Origin: Larix kaempferi
Taxonomy: Eukaryota; Streptophyta; Pinopsida; Pinales; Pinaceae
NCBI GenBank assembly: GCA_027924585.1
Contig: BSBM01000643.1
Span: forward strand, 19,951,001-20,015,000
Direction of reading: 5' to 3'
DNA length: 64,000 bases
The notes beneath the pieces were generated by a model. That model did not search any database and was not told the DNA's origin. It saw only the letters and a program-made list of their open reading frames with translations. The position numbers were made by a program, and so were the translations under genes. Shown one piece after another: positions 1 to 12,218 of this stretch. The first letter of the stretch is position 1. Every line of letters begins with the position of its first letter.

Positions 1-1097
1 AAAGCATAGAACAAACTTCCCCAATAGAAAACCTTCATGATCAAACAAATAATGAGGAGAATATTGAAAACCCAATGCACGAAGATGAATTTGATGACAT
101 TAGGAGGGGAGAAAGAATTCCTTTCACTGTTAGGGAATGGTTTTCCTTGACTGATCACAACAGAGAGAGAGAAATCCAAGGGCTTGCACCTATCTACCCA
201 TGGGAAAACAATCCCGCAACATCCACTAGGGTTGAAATAAATGAAGAGCCTGAAGCCACTTATTATTCTGATACAGAAGATTCTCTATCTCATTGGTCTC
301 TAGAAGATGGTAGCCTAATTCAAGTCCATGATAACTCTCTAAGTTGGGAAGAGGATGCCCTAATTAATGATGCACCTGAAGGAGACTATAATCTAAATAA
401 CCTTGCTATTTTTCAAACTCCTTCAGAACCTCAAAGCCATACTTTATCTGCATATCCGCATATCCCTAGTTTCCTCCTACCATCTGAGTCATCCAGTCAT
501 CATACTCATGATCTTTCTCACATTCCTAGTTCCCCTACATTCTATCCTGAGTCAGTTTCTACCAGATTGGAAAACATGGTCATTCATGTTCCTTCAGGGG
601 AGGGTTCTAGTCATAACACTGTCGTATCACATGAGCCATCTCCCTTGGAAGAACATAGAGACTTCTTGACTGTAGGTGAAGTTGTTAAAAGAGTTGTGTC
701 TCCCCATGAGGAAGAATCAAATGAGGAAGTCCAAGAAACAAGAAGAGAAGTTAGGGAAGTCCTTATTGGCAGAGTTGCTATTTCCTTAGACGGTGGTTCA
801 CCCAAATTTGATGCAGTTCCTTCTAGGAGGAGCTCAAGGATTGTCACACCTCAACCGTAAAACCCTGCTGAAATCCAACCTATGCCTATTCGTAACATTG
901 GTGTCATTCCTGAGTCAGTAAATAGAAACAGGTTTCCTATAGGAAGTCAAGTCATCATTCCCAACCATTTATTGCATGTAAGATCGGGACAAGCTGATGA
1001 CTTATGGGTTGGACCTTTCACAGTAGAGCGATGCATTGACGGCATGTGCTTTCTAACCACTGGTAGTGGACGACGTATTTTATACTTATTCTTATAG
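1..1097 (+). pseudogene. 3' end of a Ty3/gypsy-like pol frame (5' end outside window)
   Basis: One frame is open from base 3 to a TAG at 1095-1097, broken only by a TAA at 858-860. The first ~280 residues are acidic and Ser/Pro-rich with no recognised domain. The last ~70 residues look like the C-terminal module of a gypsy integrase: a Gly-x-x-Val strand followed by a WVGPF motif near 1006-1020, like the GPY/F module that helps the integrase bind DNA. The enzyme core would lie left of the window. A low-complexity spacer before the GPF module is unusual, so this could instead be a Gag or accessory ORF. That the stop is a later mutation is inferred from the frame continuing on both sides. The right end runs straight into short repeats. 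Confidence 0.45.
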
Positions 1098-1248
1098 CAT
1101 GTCTTAGCACTTAGTGTCATGGTTAGATTGCTTTTATGGTTAGATTGCTTTTATACTTATTCTTATTGCATCTCTTAGCACTTGGTGTTATGGTTAGATT
1201 GCTTTTATACTTATTCTTATAGCATGTCTTAGCACTTAGTGTCATGAT
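1081..1248. repeat. Three-copy tandem repeat at the end of the pol frame
   Basis: A unit beginning TATACTTATTCTTA starts at 1081, 1152 and 1206. The last spacing is 54 bp. The first is 71 bp because a 17-bp piece (TGGTTAGATTGCTTTTA) is duplicated. The first unit overlaps the last codons of the frame ending at 1097, so the repeats begin inside the coding end. Confidence 0.8.
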
Positions 1249-3220
1249 CTGGCGATCATATAGATATATGGACCCGGTTGATCTATTATATATATTATAT
1301 TGTCCCTACTCAGACTTAGAAGTTCACTATTCATGCTCATTGGTATGTACCCTCCTTAGGGAGAATAGAGGTGATCATTACACCATACTTTGGCTTGCTA
1401 GTGTTGGCTCCATCATTTCATTGTCTTCATCCATCCATGGCCTACCTTTTAGATTATCACCCTGACTTACTACCTGACTAGTGGCATGGAGGACTTTTCC
1501 CCACTGTAGCCTCTGTATTGGATGAGCTTCCCTGTTTATTGTGTCTCGGCTCTGAGTTGGTGACAAAACTTACCTATGGTGAGTTGGAGTTCCTTGGAAT
1601 TCCCCCTAGTCACTAAAGTTGTGTTGGCTAAACCTGAAACTTTTAGTGCTGCCATGAATACAAAATCTGAAAAATGAAATGCTATATCTTGTATGAAAAG
1701 CCCATTCATGCAATGTGTTTCTAAACACACATGAATGAAAGGCATGCCAAATGAAAATGACCATGAAAATAAAATGTTATATCTTTTGGAAAAATAAATA
1801 CCTAGGTAAACAAGCTGTCCATGACACACCTAGAAGTGCTCAGGTAAACAAGTGCCTTAAAAACACACCTGCAGCAGAAAGCCTAAAGAAAAAATGTAAA
1901 TCTATGCAATGTGTTTGAAAACACACATAGATCAAGGCTATGGAAACTTCAGGCCCAAAAAGAAATGGAACTTAAAAGCTACATCTAAACAATTGCTGGC
2001 CTTATTTGTATTATGGATTGTGCGCATCTGTGAAGGTGAATAAACCCTCTTTAAACAACTCATCCATTTGTGAGACACCGCCATTCCCTGTGTTATTGCT
2101 CATTCAGTATATACTATGGTGTATTCCCTTTCCCTTGCCAAAGTGTCACAAAGTCAAGACAGTTAAGTCATCCCTTAGCCTAGCCAGTTAATTTAGCCTT
2201 CACCCTTCACTAGCAAATTGATCACAACTATGAAGTGAGTATGATCCTGAAAGTCTAGTCTGAGTAATAATAATAATTAACGACACTATACATTTGGATT
2301 TAGATCGCCAGTTATGATTACTCTGTGTTATAATTGCTATTTGAATAAGTTGTAGAGCATGTATTAACCTTGACACTTTGCAGCAGCCTTGGATGATGGT
2401 CTGAGTTATATTTGGTCTTGGTTAGACCTAGTTTGACCATGGAGGACCATGGGACATGAGATGTTAGACCTTATGATGATATGGATAGATGATATATGGT
2501 CTATGTACACATACATGATGATTCTATGCAGCAGCTACAGGGTTATGATGATGATTCTTGGGTTACAGCAGTGTTTGGTCATTTACAGATCATTATTATT
2601 GGCCTTGTTCCGGTATATTGGATATTTATTTTGATCATGCAGAGACTCATATGGTGTATGAGTACACATCTTGGATGGATTTGGACCTTCTGAGTCCAAT
2701 GGGACAGTTTGTTTTCAGTTCCGGGCACTTACAGTGATGATTGAGCCTCAGTAGGCTGTCCCAGTGCAGTTTTGGTCTGTTGGAGGCCCTGTCGGAGCAG
2801 ATGTGATTTTTATCCGGTTGACCTAGGGCGCTGATGATAGAGGGGGTGGTCCAGCCACTTGTTTTTACCATATTACCCCCCTCCCGGACACACTGGTGCC
2901 CTCACCTTGACAGCGCTAGCACTCCAGGAGGCTGTTTGGGGCAGTTTCACGCTTCCCGAGGCATTTCAGGATTGGTAGAAATGGCTATTGAGGAAATCGA
3001 TTTGGGCTACTGAGGCAAAGTTATGGCATGGGATGATCAGTGATGATAGATCGGGGCCTTCCACACCTTCTCCAGCAGTTTCAGCTTCATCGGGGCCCGC
3101 ATCCATCACTTATGGCACTTTCTGTGGATTTCTGAGGTCTTTTGAGGACCACGACTTGACTATGGAGGCACGATTTGGTACATTCATGATTATTTATTGG
3201 TTATTGTGCTATGGGGATTG
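1249..3220. other. Gene-free stretch, possibly 3' non-coding part of a gypsy element
   Basis: No coding frame, RNA gene or clear repeat family was recognised. Frames are short and closed. It lies between a gypsy-like pol end and an LTR-like promoter region on the same strand, so a 3' untranslated region of that element is possible. No second LTR copy in this window tests the idea. Confidence 0.3.
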
Positions 3221-4100
3221 ACCAAGGAGGGATAAAATTACCCCTTGGACCCACCATAAGCCTCTTATGATATTTTATCATCATGATTTGGTGGGATTCC
3301 CCTCTTCTAGGGCGATTTTGTCCACTTACATTATATTTTATGTGTGATCCATGTATTATATTGTTGAGCTCATCTCAACCATTGATTAGACATTTGTATC
3401 TTTTAATCTTAGCCACTCATTCAAAAAGTGGTTAGGGTTTTGGTGCCTCTCCTTCCTATTTAAAGGAGAGAGCCTCTCATTGTAAGGGGTCTTTGGCTCT
3501 TGGATTATTCGTATAGAAAAATATTCTTGTGGAAATTCTTGTGGTCTCCTTTGCATCTGGTGTTCTTAGATGGTGATTGGAAAGTCTATTGCAACCTAGC
3601 ATTTGGAAATTGTGGTAAGATCTATCTTTTTTGGAAATCATTGTTTGTCTACAAGAGGGCGACTTCAACAAGGGCGATTTTGCAAGGCTTCTTCAAATCG
3701 AATTTCTTGGCATTCGCTTGTATCAGGGGGTTATCATTAGCTTCATTGTGATCTATGCTATCTTTCTGTTATTTCTCTTGTGGCATTAGTCTTATCTCTT
3801 GATGCATCAAATCTGATATTGTTGACGTTTGTTGTGCAGGAGAGAGGGCGCATTGGCTTCTTGGATCAAATCGACTTGCATAGAGTACTACCACAAAGCT
3901 TCTCAAATTGATCGGGTTTGCATAGATCATCATCATCAAGGCATCTACAAGGTTACCCAGGTAAGATCCACAGGTTTGTTTCTCTTTCCTTGATCCAATC
4001 CATTGACATAGCTCATAAATTGTTAAAACCCTAAATATCTTAAAACCCCCATTTTACATTTTCTCAGATCTACTTAGATCTAGTGGGTTGTTGGGCATAA
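3221..4100 (+). promoter_or_regulatory. LTR-like promoter region
   Basis: A TATTTAAAGG box near 3458-3467 is flanked by a short inverted repeat (CTCTCCTT / AAGGAGAG) and followed by a leader-like stretch, as in U3/R of plant LTRs. A possible left edge is near 3220, where a purine-rich GCTATGGGGA precedes a TGACC start. I see no target duplication, no primer site and no second copy, so the call rests on promoter layout alone. Confidence 0.3.
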
Positions 4101-4129
4101 TATTGTAAACCCACCTCTATATCATCCAC

Positions 4130-4810
4130 GACATCCCGGATCTATAGTTTGGTGAGGATTGGCTTCCGTTTGACCCCCTTCCCAAGCCAACTTGGCTTCT
4201 CCCAAGCAAGGCGCACTTCCTGGTGGTTGTGAATTGACCTAGATCTAGGTGGTGGGTGTTTGAGATCCCGCTTGATCCATAATCTACACATCGAATAACA
4301 TACACCCAAGTTGTCACTTTTCTGAAATTCACCTTGTGGGCCCTATTCCACATTTTAAGGGATTTAATCCCCATTTTGGACCATTAGGTGCACTTAAACT
4401 CAGATCTAGAAAGATCTAACCGTCGGATTGCCGTGAAATTATAAATCCACACTCCTACCTGACCAACCTACCCGGATCTAAACTTTGGATGCCATCTGAC
4501 TTGTCTTGACCCACCTAACCCACCTTTTCAGCCTCCTTGGGTAAAGTCGCACCACCTTGGAGAAGTGAGTTCACTCACTTCTAGGAACTGGGTACTTGAG
4601 ATTCTTGCGGATTTGGAACGGGAATAATTCATAACCTAGGTCTAGAGTGTCACTTTGTTAAATCTTGCCTTGGGGATAGCATTCCTTGTTTTAAGGGATT
4701 GTGGTCCACTTGGTTCAAACCTAGATCTAGACACATTCATCCATCAAGACCTCTATTGCCCACTTGTCCCATGTACTAGGAGTCCTAAACCACAAGTCAA
4801 CCCTACTTTG
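4130..4810. repeat. Degenerate direct duplication of about 338 bp
   Basis: Several landmarks recur about 338 bp apart: CGGATCTA-type (about 4137 and 4474), a TTGAGAT block (about 4258 and 4597), and TTTTAAGGGATT (about 4352 and 4690). The AGATCTAG-like word occurs roughly every 100-200 bp across 4070-5160. The copies are old and gapped. No coding capacity is evident. The flank 4811-5300 also shows no recognisable gene. Confidence 0.5.
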
Positions 4811-5379
4811 ACTCCACTTCCCAATTCCCAAGGCACTGGTCTCTCTCCAAGTTAATTCAACTTTCCTAGATTGTTGGATTGACTTGTGGTTTGATTTTTG
4901 CATGGTGAACTAAACCCTTGAAGCTATCATGTATCATGATTAAGCTTGTCACTTGTACTAGTTAGCCCCAATTCAACCCTTAAACTACCCTGCATTGGAC
5001 ACAGCTCCCAAGGCAGTGGGTCTTCCAACATTGAACTAGTACACTCATCCTAGATCTCACTTCAAACATTGTAAGTCACTCTCACATCAACTATGAACCA
5101 AAGCTATACCTATTGAACCCCCCACTTGGCTTGTGACTTCGTCTTTAGGTCTAGGATAAACCATACACCTAACTTCACTTAGAAATACCCTGATTTGGTG
5201 TCTTGGTTTTGATCTCTCCTGTCGGGAGTAGATCGGGTCTCCCCCTTTGTTGTTTGGGCTAGATAACATAAAGCGAAGGTTGCCTCGACTGGCATGACAA
5301 TCATATACTGGAGGTCGAGGTGATCGTGGTTGCACCTTTTGAGTTTCCCTTCCCTATTTCCATCCATGACTGGATCCAT

Positions 5380-7354
5380 CCATAGGGGTAACTACAGTTT
5401 AGGTGATAACAAGTCCATTGGAATAATCTCAGACGGATCGAGTCGTCCATCAGAGAGTTGGATGAACACCATAAATGGTATGTCATCACATGGTGTTTAG
5501 GATCCTCATCCGGCTTGCCATCAAACTTAGGGATATCCGAGGGGAGTTTTACCGGAATCGGGCGCCATTTGGTCCCATGGTAGATGGGGCCGTTCGTCAG
5601 TCAAGACAAATCGGGTAGGTCCAAAGTAGCCAAAAAGGGAAACTGTTGATTAGGCTATGGGTACTGGTAGTACTGGTAAGGCATGTAAGGACAGGTAGGA
5701 CCTCGTATTAACTGATTAAAGGGTGACCATGGAGTAAACTGACCATCGGCGGGTGTGTCGTCGGGACCGTAAGGGGGTCCACCACCATAAGGTGGTCCAT
5801 TCCAATAAGGTGGGAGTCCACCTCCACCACCGGGAGGAGGTGGAGGTCCGCCACCACCACCGAGAAGAGGTGGAGGTCCATCGCCACCGTCGCGAGGAGG
5901 TGGAGGTCCATAACCGTAATAAGGTGGCTCGCCACCGCCTCCACCTGGAGGGGGTGGTGGACCACCTCCACCGCCAGAAGGGTGGGGGCCCCCATCACCT
6001 CCGCCACCAGAAGGATGAGGGTCTCCACCGCCACCACTACCACCATAATAATTAGATCCGCCATCGCCTCCGCCTGGAGGGGGTGGTGGACCACCTCCAC
6101 CGCCAGAAGGAAAATGTCCTCCCCCACCATAATAGGGTGTTCCTCCACTGCCTCCGCCCGGAGTGGTGGACCATTCCGGCCACTGCCGGAAGGGTGGGGG
6201 CTGTTGTTGGTAAAATGAGGTGGACCTCCGCTGGAAGGTAGTGGTCCACCTCCTCCAAATTTGGGTGGGGGTCTGCTGCCTCTAGCAGGAGGTGGGGGTG
6301 GACCGATCGGGGGTGGTGGTGCTTGAGGGATAGTTGTTTGGGGTCCATGTTGTAAAATGGACTGTTGCCCCCATAGAGTGTAAGGATTTTTGGGATGAGG
6401 TATCTCGTATAGTGAGTTTCCGAGATTAGATTGACCCGGCATAAGGTTAACGGAACCTGGATATGCTTGAATCCATGAGGGTTGAGTTACGTTGGATGTC
6501 CCCCCAACATGAGATAACCCCATGGTGGATGGTCTAGCGGGTTGAGATGGTCCAATAGGAGGTCCGTTGGGGATTCCACCGCCTACGTTCTGGTTAAGAA
6601 ACGGGGGTTGCCCCCCAACCACAACAGGCTGACCACTATTCAAAGGTTGAACCAACATAGGTTGTTGATTAGATACTGTAGTAACAACGTTACCAATGAG
6701 ATAATCTGGGGGAATGGAGTATCCTCCCTGCGAATTTTGAGGTGGGGGAGGAGCTGGAAAAGTAACTGCGGTAGTGACAGGTGTGTTGGACTGTTGTCCT
6801 TCAACCGGTTGGTTCACTTGAAGTGTAGGACTGGACTCTTGCGAGGGTTGACTAGTCTCATTAATGGTCGCATTGTGGGAAGATGGTTCTGGTGATCCAA
6901 AAGATAATGGATGATCTGGGATGGGTCGGTAAGGGGGTAACGATGGGTCTTCAATGCTTCGTTGGAGGCTTGACTGCCGGAACTCCTCAACCATAGAACG
7001 AAAGTGAGCTAATTGTGCATGATAGTAGGCTAAAGGGTCATCCGGAGTAGTCCCATTGGGTGGGGATGCGATGGCAAAATGAGCCACTGGGTGACTAGTA
7101 GAAGATGTCCAGTAAGCTGTTGAAGTACCAACAGCTATTGTGGGGTCATCCTGGGGTTGATTTATCCATTCCAACGATCCAGGTTCTCCCGAGATGACGG
7201 TAGAAAGATCTTGCTAAGTGGGGACTTGTGCTTCTTCATCCTGCAGGGGATGAGAGGAAGGTGAATCTGGAGGAGTATGTGGAAACAAATGTCCTCCAAT
7301 ACTCAAAGTGGGGTTTTCCACTTCATGTGACCCGACCCTAACTTGAGGATCCAT
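5380..7354 (-). pseudogene. gag: Ty3/gypsy Gag, broken
   Basis: The best start is the ATG at 7354-7352. After 46 codons an in-frame TAG (7216-7214) interrupts, and the same frame stays open on the other side. The first ~350 residues are Pro/Gln/Ser-rich, leading to PPPP and GGGG blocks. Near 6180 the Gly/Pro coding phase shifts, so the longest open frame downstream is out of phase, while another frame continues with PPP/GGG blocks and a Tyr/Pro-rich stretch to about 5650. Beyond it, about 5530-5390 encodes the conserved retrotransposon Gag core, including HLWCSSNSLMDDSIRLRLFQ, typical of plant gypsy capsid. The frame then collapses. No zinc knuckle is visible. Gag would form the virus-like particle; this copy cannot make a full one. 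Confidence 0.75.
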
Positions 7355-9572
7355 CCTTACCCTTGAAATTACCTCTTGGTTAAGGGGATATTCGGGTGGT
7401 AAGTTTTGGATTCTACGGGACCTTCTCCAAGGAAAGTCAGCCAGAGTGACTGAAGCAAAGAGTTTCTCCTAAGGGTATGCTACAAAAGAAAAGCAGTCCA
7501 GAAAAAACCTACTCAAACTAATGCAACAAGTAGACTTATGTAACAGAGTGGATTCAAAAGTCTGGAACCTCACGGGTTTATCAAGGCATCGCAAACCGCT
7601 ATATACTACAAGGTCCAGCAATATGACGCGACAAGGAGGATTGGGACCATACCCTTGCCTTCATACCCAATTACCTGAATAGTACGTGCATGCTAATCTC
7701 CCTGAGTGTTGTTCTCGGTGTATTGCTTTTCCAAGATATCCAAATGGTTAACTCAATTGGTTTCAGGAATCCTAGTGGTGTCTCCTGATATACGCAAGGT
7801 ATGTGGGAGCTCAAATCCGTAGTGGTGCTGTCTAATGCACAACCGTTCGGAAAGAGACCTTCCGATATACTACTGAGTACATGATACACCCTTCAATATA
7901 TGCCAAGTACGGATTATGGTACTTGGTGGGTATGTGAAGGAGATCGATATACCAATAAGTAAGTGGAAGACTACAATACCCCCGGGATACAGTGCTAGAA
8001 AATAACGACAGCTGCCACGCTTAATGACGCCGAAACTTGTCTCTAACTTACACACAAGTTGCTAAAATTTTTACCTAGTTCTACCATTAATTTTATCTTG
8101 GACAGTTGGGTGAATGCATGAGGTGAGTACATAATCGGAAGCATAATGCAAGACCTAGATACATGCACGAAATATTCTTTCCTTTCGATGAATTCTACTT
8201 ATGGCAAGGAGAAATCTTTTCTTTCCAACGAGATTTTCCAAAACAACACAATGCAACAATCCCCAATTCAAACAAATTTAACTATGAAAGCATTCTTTTC
8301 ATTCTGTATGAAACATCAAAGATCACAACACTACTAATCCAAATCACGACAATTTTTTTCCTTTTCCTTTTCCTTTTCAAAGAAAAACAACACTAATGAA
8401 AAGAGAGGATTTTAAGATAAAGTATGCAATCTTAAAATTTCACTTTCAATGGTCTAAAAGCAACAAGAATTTAAAAATGCATCTATCTCTCCTTAGCATG
8501 GAACCAGTTTTTGAAAAAATTGAAATACACTTTGAGTTTTTCAAGAGGATGAGAGGTTTACAATTCGAGAAAAACACAACTAATTACTTATTCGTTCAAT
8601 TTTTCCAAAAATGAATGAGCCAAGCTTTCCAATGCGCAAACAATTTCCTTCAACAAAGCTCGAGAAATGATGGGAAAGAAGCACTTTTAATTTTTCAATG
8701 GATGCATCAAAAGATTAACTTGATAACAACTACGCTTTCAGACGGGAATGACTGAAAAGAAAATACTACTTACAACACTCAGTACACTCAGAAAACTCAA
8801 GAAAAGACAAGCACTCAGTCAAGCTGAAAGACACACAAGACTCAAAATCAGAATAGCAAGCAAACCAAGCAAGCAAAGCTCAAAAGATTATATAAATGAG
8901 GTCTAGAAACTGATCTAATGCAGTGGCTAGATCAGTTAAGGAGAGGAGGGAATGCAAGGGTGAGTGGATGAAGGTGGAGGAGACAAGAGTGTCCACCACT
9001 ACCGGTTCTCAGACTTGTCCAAGACGGAACCCAAAACCAATCCAAACAAAGCCAAACACTCGATATATAACTCAAGGATGGGGTCTCTGGTTGGATCTTG
9101 TAGCACAGAGGGAGTTCATACAACAAATCACAACTCAGATTGACAGATGGAGAGGGGATGCCTATATGCCAATTTTGACAAATCGGCGCACTCTGTATTT
9201 GTACACAGTGCGACGTTGCACTCTACCAGTGCAGGGGGTGCGACGCTGTCGCAGTATACCAATGAAAGGACTGCAACGAGTAACTAACAGGCAGAGAACA
9301 AAAGACCAAAAAGACACAGTGTCACTCTGTCTTCACTACCCAGGTGCGACATGAGAGATCTAAGTCCAAAAATGGGTCAAATATCCAAGCAATGAACCAT
9401 GAAATGGTTTGGGAATGAGTAGTACAAACTCAGAGGAAGTAGATCAGAGTCTTCAAGATGAAGATCTGACAGTGGAATCAGTTTTAAGAATCAAATGACA
9501 AAAAAAGGCTTGTGTCAAGCAATCAACTGAAAATGACTCTTAGATTGATAACTACCAAACAAAACATGTAAA
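7355..9572 (-). other. Long untranslated leader of gypsy-M
   Basis: About 2.2 kb between primer site and Gag with no convincing frame. The open frames here (such as 8923-9354 on the plus strand) have no family resemblance. A pocket at about 9180-9260 repeats the GTGCGACGTTGCA-type palindromic words also found in this family's LTRs. Long leaders are usual in plant gypsy elements of the Tat/Athila type. Confidence 0.5.
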
Positions 9573-9590
9573 TCCCCAGTATGGTTGCCA
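9573..9590 (-). promoter_or_regulatory. Primer-binding site of gypsy-M (Asp-tRNA-like)
   Basis: On the minus strand this reads TGGCAACCATACTGGGGA, four bases inside the LTR end. It keeps the TGGC start and TGGGGA end of the usual plant gypsy primer site TGGCGCCGTTGCCGGGGA, with several substitutions in the middle. It fixes the element's orientation. Confidence 0.7.
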
Positions 9591-9594
9591 AATT

Positions 9595-10494
9595 TGTTTG
9601 ACGGACAATCCACTCAAGTGGACGTGAGCCGGATCTCCCTAACTCAATGTGAGTCTAGAACAAATAAGACAGGCTATGAATGCATTTCCTAGATATACTT
9701 AAGGATCGAGTACTAGACGTCTTACCTTTCACTTCGCAATCCTTTCTCCTAAATGCTGCTATACATCCCACGATCGTCAGATCCAAGCTGCAAGACCTAT
9801 TCAAGACAAGAAGCAAGAGAAACAAGTAAAGGGAATCTATACAATAAGAGATCTAAGTGAATAGTTAAGCAGGTAAACTACTCAATATTATTACACACAT
9901 GAACAATATTGGTGGAAAGCATTTGTATTACTGTAAAAAGAGGGAAGTACATAGCAGAGATATAGAACTACAACCAAGGCTTAACATTGCAGCCCTTCTC
10001 CAACAAATCCATTTTCCATTTCCTCCTAAGGAAGCTTGAGTCTCTCAAGGATGATTAGAGATCTCTCAAGAGTGATTTCACCAGCATGTAGACACCATAG
10101 ACTTCCTCCCTTTGGAGGGGATAGAGCTTCTCTTATATAGGACTAAGTGGATAGGGTATGGATAGGATAGGTTGAGATATGGTAGGAAAGAGATAGGGGA
10201 TCCTTCCAAGGTGTTAGGAACCGAGTACCAACTCCCCTAGAGGTCAGGGATAGGGCCCCAAGTCAACAAGTCTTGAGAAGAACCTCGAAGAAGCTATTTT
10301 TGCCCATTAATTGACTTCGTCGCACCCTGTAATGAAGCAAGATGCGACGTTGCATGTTGCATGAGTGCAACCTGCGACGACCTCTCAAAACCTAGTACAA
10401 CTGGGTACAAATCCTTCCAGGTCAATGACTTAGTCAAGATGATTGAAGGGGTGTATACACTGAATCTCATGATGGGTAGATTTTGGGTGTAACA
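9595..10494 (-). mobile_element. 5' LTR of gypsy-M (900 bp)
   Basis: On the minus strand it begins TGTTACACCC and ends with CA at 9595, directly before the primer site. A TATATAAG promoter box lies on the minus strand at about 10139-10132. It matches the solo LTR at 12224-13134 along its whole length by eye, which sets both borders. The stretch 10318-10382 is a cluster of GTCGCA/TGCGAC and GTTGCA/TGCAAC palindromic words. Confidence 0.85.
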
Positions 10495-12218
10495 ACATAT
10501 GATAAGCCAATTACAAAAGGGGACATGATGGGCATGACCAAAAGGACCAATGGAATGACATGGTATGAAAAATGGCTAGGAAAAAAGTGTAGGATGAAAT
10601 GAAATGAGTTAGCCCAACTTAAATCCTTAGGGGTACACCCGACTCGCAAGGTGGTATACTTATCTAAAAAAAATCATGGCCATGCCATGATACATATTTA
10701 GCTATGAAACAACAATTTAAAGTACATGAGCCACTATAGAGCAACATTAGTGTCCCATCATAGTCATATCACAAATAGAAGGCAATCCCATGTGTCAATA
10801 AGTATAGCACATATCATAACATTGGCATCAACTGAAAAGTCCCCAGTAATCTTTGGCACGTAAAATGGTGATCCGAGCAAAGATTGAACTATCTCTGGAA
10901 ATTATCCATGGGAAAACCATAGATCTCATCTGTGGAACTGATAGATGCAATCAAAATAAAAAAGGCATCAATCATCAAGTCACCCCTACATGTCAAGGGG
11001 TGACAGGACAACACCTTTTTCATTTGGAAATGGCCCAATGAATGTGACCAAGTCACCCCTACATGTCAAGGGGTGACAGGACAACACCTTTTTCATTTGG
11101 AAATGGCCCAACAAATGTGACCTTTGTGTGGAAGTAAAGAAGTTGTAAATATTAGCTCTATTTGTACGAGCTTGACAAGTGGGTCTACACATGGATCTCA
11201 AAGTTCTACATTGGACTTCTTCCTTTGCCCATTTCCTAGTAAGTTACATGTGTAGGAGATAAACTTCCTCAAGTCATTGTATTCAATATAACATGCCAAC
11301 ATATGTAGAAATGTTCTTCATTTGGAAATGAAGAAATGATGCTTTGTTAAGAAAAAAATCGCATAATAAAGGTTTTACCTAGTATGATGGCTCCTAGATG
11401 TGTTCAGATCTTCATTTTCATATCATAGTGCAAGTACAAAAGGTTGAGATGGAAATGAAACATTTTCACATTGATGGGGTTTTTAGAGTGGTGCTCTTGT
11501 ATTTCCCATAGGGTACCACTTAATATTTATCATGCTCGCTCTAATCACTTGTGTTAATCCCAATAGAGTAAAGGGAAACTTCAACATTGGCAACTTCAGT
11601 GATTCATGAGTGTTGAGGGAGATGGAAAATAACTAGCCTCACCCACCTCTACCCTAGGATTACAAATTACCACAATAAGATTTGGCCATCTTAGACATTC
11701 AGAAGCCTCCTGAGTTTGAACAGTCTGATGATGGATGGGAGCCCATCATCACTAACCACAATTTTGTTTATGGTTAGGGGCCACTCTCGAAACAAAATTG
11801 ATCCTCCACCCAATACAAGCATGATTCTTGCGGGTTAAGCTATGACGAATTCATCGATGGGCTATGTGGGATAGCCAACCCTAGATTGTGTTAATTTTTT
11901 GTATGTACTTGACTATTAAGCTTTGTGGCATTTTTGTATCCGCTATTTTGCTACCTAAAATTACAATCTCCAAAGTGATACTAGCTCATGGCAGTTGATT
12001 TATGTGCCCTGCTTCTTTTGCATAAAACGCCAAGTATGTACATATTTAATCAATTTATTGTTGAAGCATTTTATTCAAAAATGGTAACAACAATTTGTTT
12101 GGAAAATTATTGTCACGAAATCCAACATTTTATTTTCAATTTTTATCTATTTTTGTTTTTTATAAAAGAATCTTAGCAAGTACTCCCAAAGGTTTTGTTT
12201 TCTTTGTAAGATTGTTTA
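10495..12218. other. Gene-free stretch between two LTRs of one family
   Basis: No coding frame or RNA gene was recognised. The only structured part is the 73-bp tandem duplication at 10976-11121. This is the sequence into which the solo LTR at 12224 inserted, since that LTR has a clean target duplication. Confidence 0.5.
10976..11121. repeat. 73-bp tandem duplication containing a hairpin
   Basis: Two head-to-tail copies (10976-11048 and 11049-11121) are almost identical. Each holds an inverted repeat, CACCCCT and AGGGGTG separated by eight bases, so each copy could form a short stem. Confidence 0.9.

Larger units (their letters stand above)
5300..10494 (-). mobile_element. Ty3/gypsy element, reverse strand, 5' part only (gypsy-M)
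   Basis: Reading right to left on the minus strand: LTR (10494-9595), primer-binding site (9590-9573), a ~2.2-kb leader, then Gag (7354 to about 5380). Protease, RT and integrase are absent: recognisable Gag ends near 5300 and the left neighbour reads on the other strand. No 3' LTR of this family lies to the left. The remnant is therefore a 5'-LTR-plus-gag stub, cut by deletion or rearrangement. A solo LTR of the same family in the same orientation lies 1.7 kb to the right. Confidence 0.75.

Noticed and set aside
5753-6348. Open frames on the plus strand (5753-6055, 5982-6218) and a second minus frame (6052-6348)
   Set aside because: Shadows of the GGT/CCA-rich Gag segment; His/Arg-rich products with no family.
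8923-9354. 143-codon plus-strand frame
   Set aside because: Lies antisense in the gypsy-M leader with no motif; chance opening.
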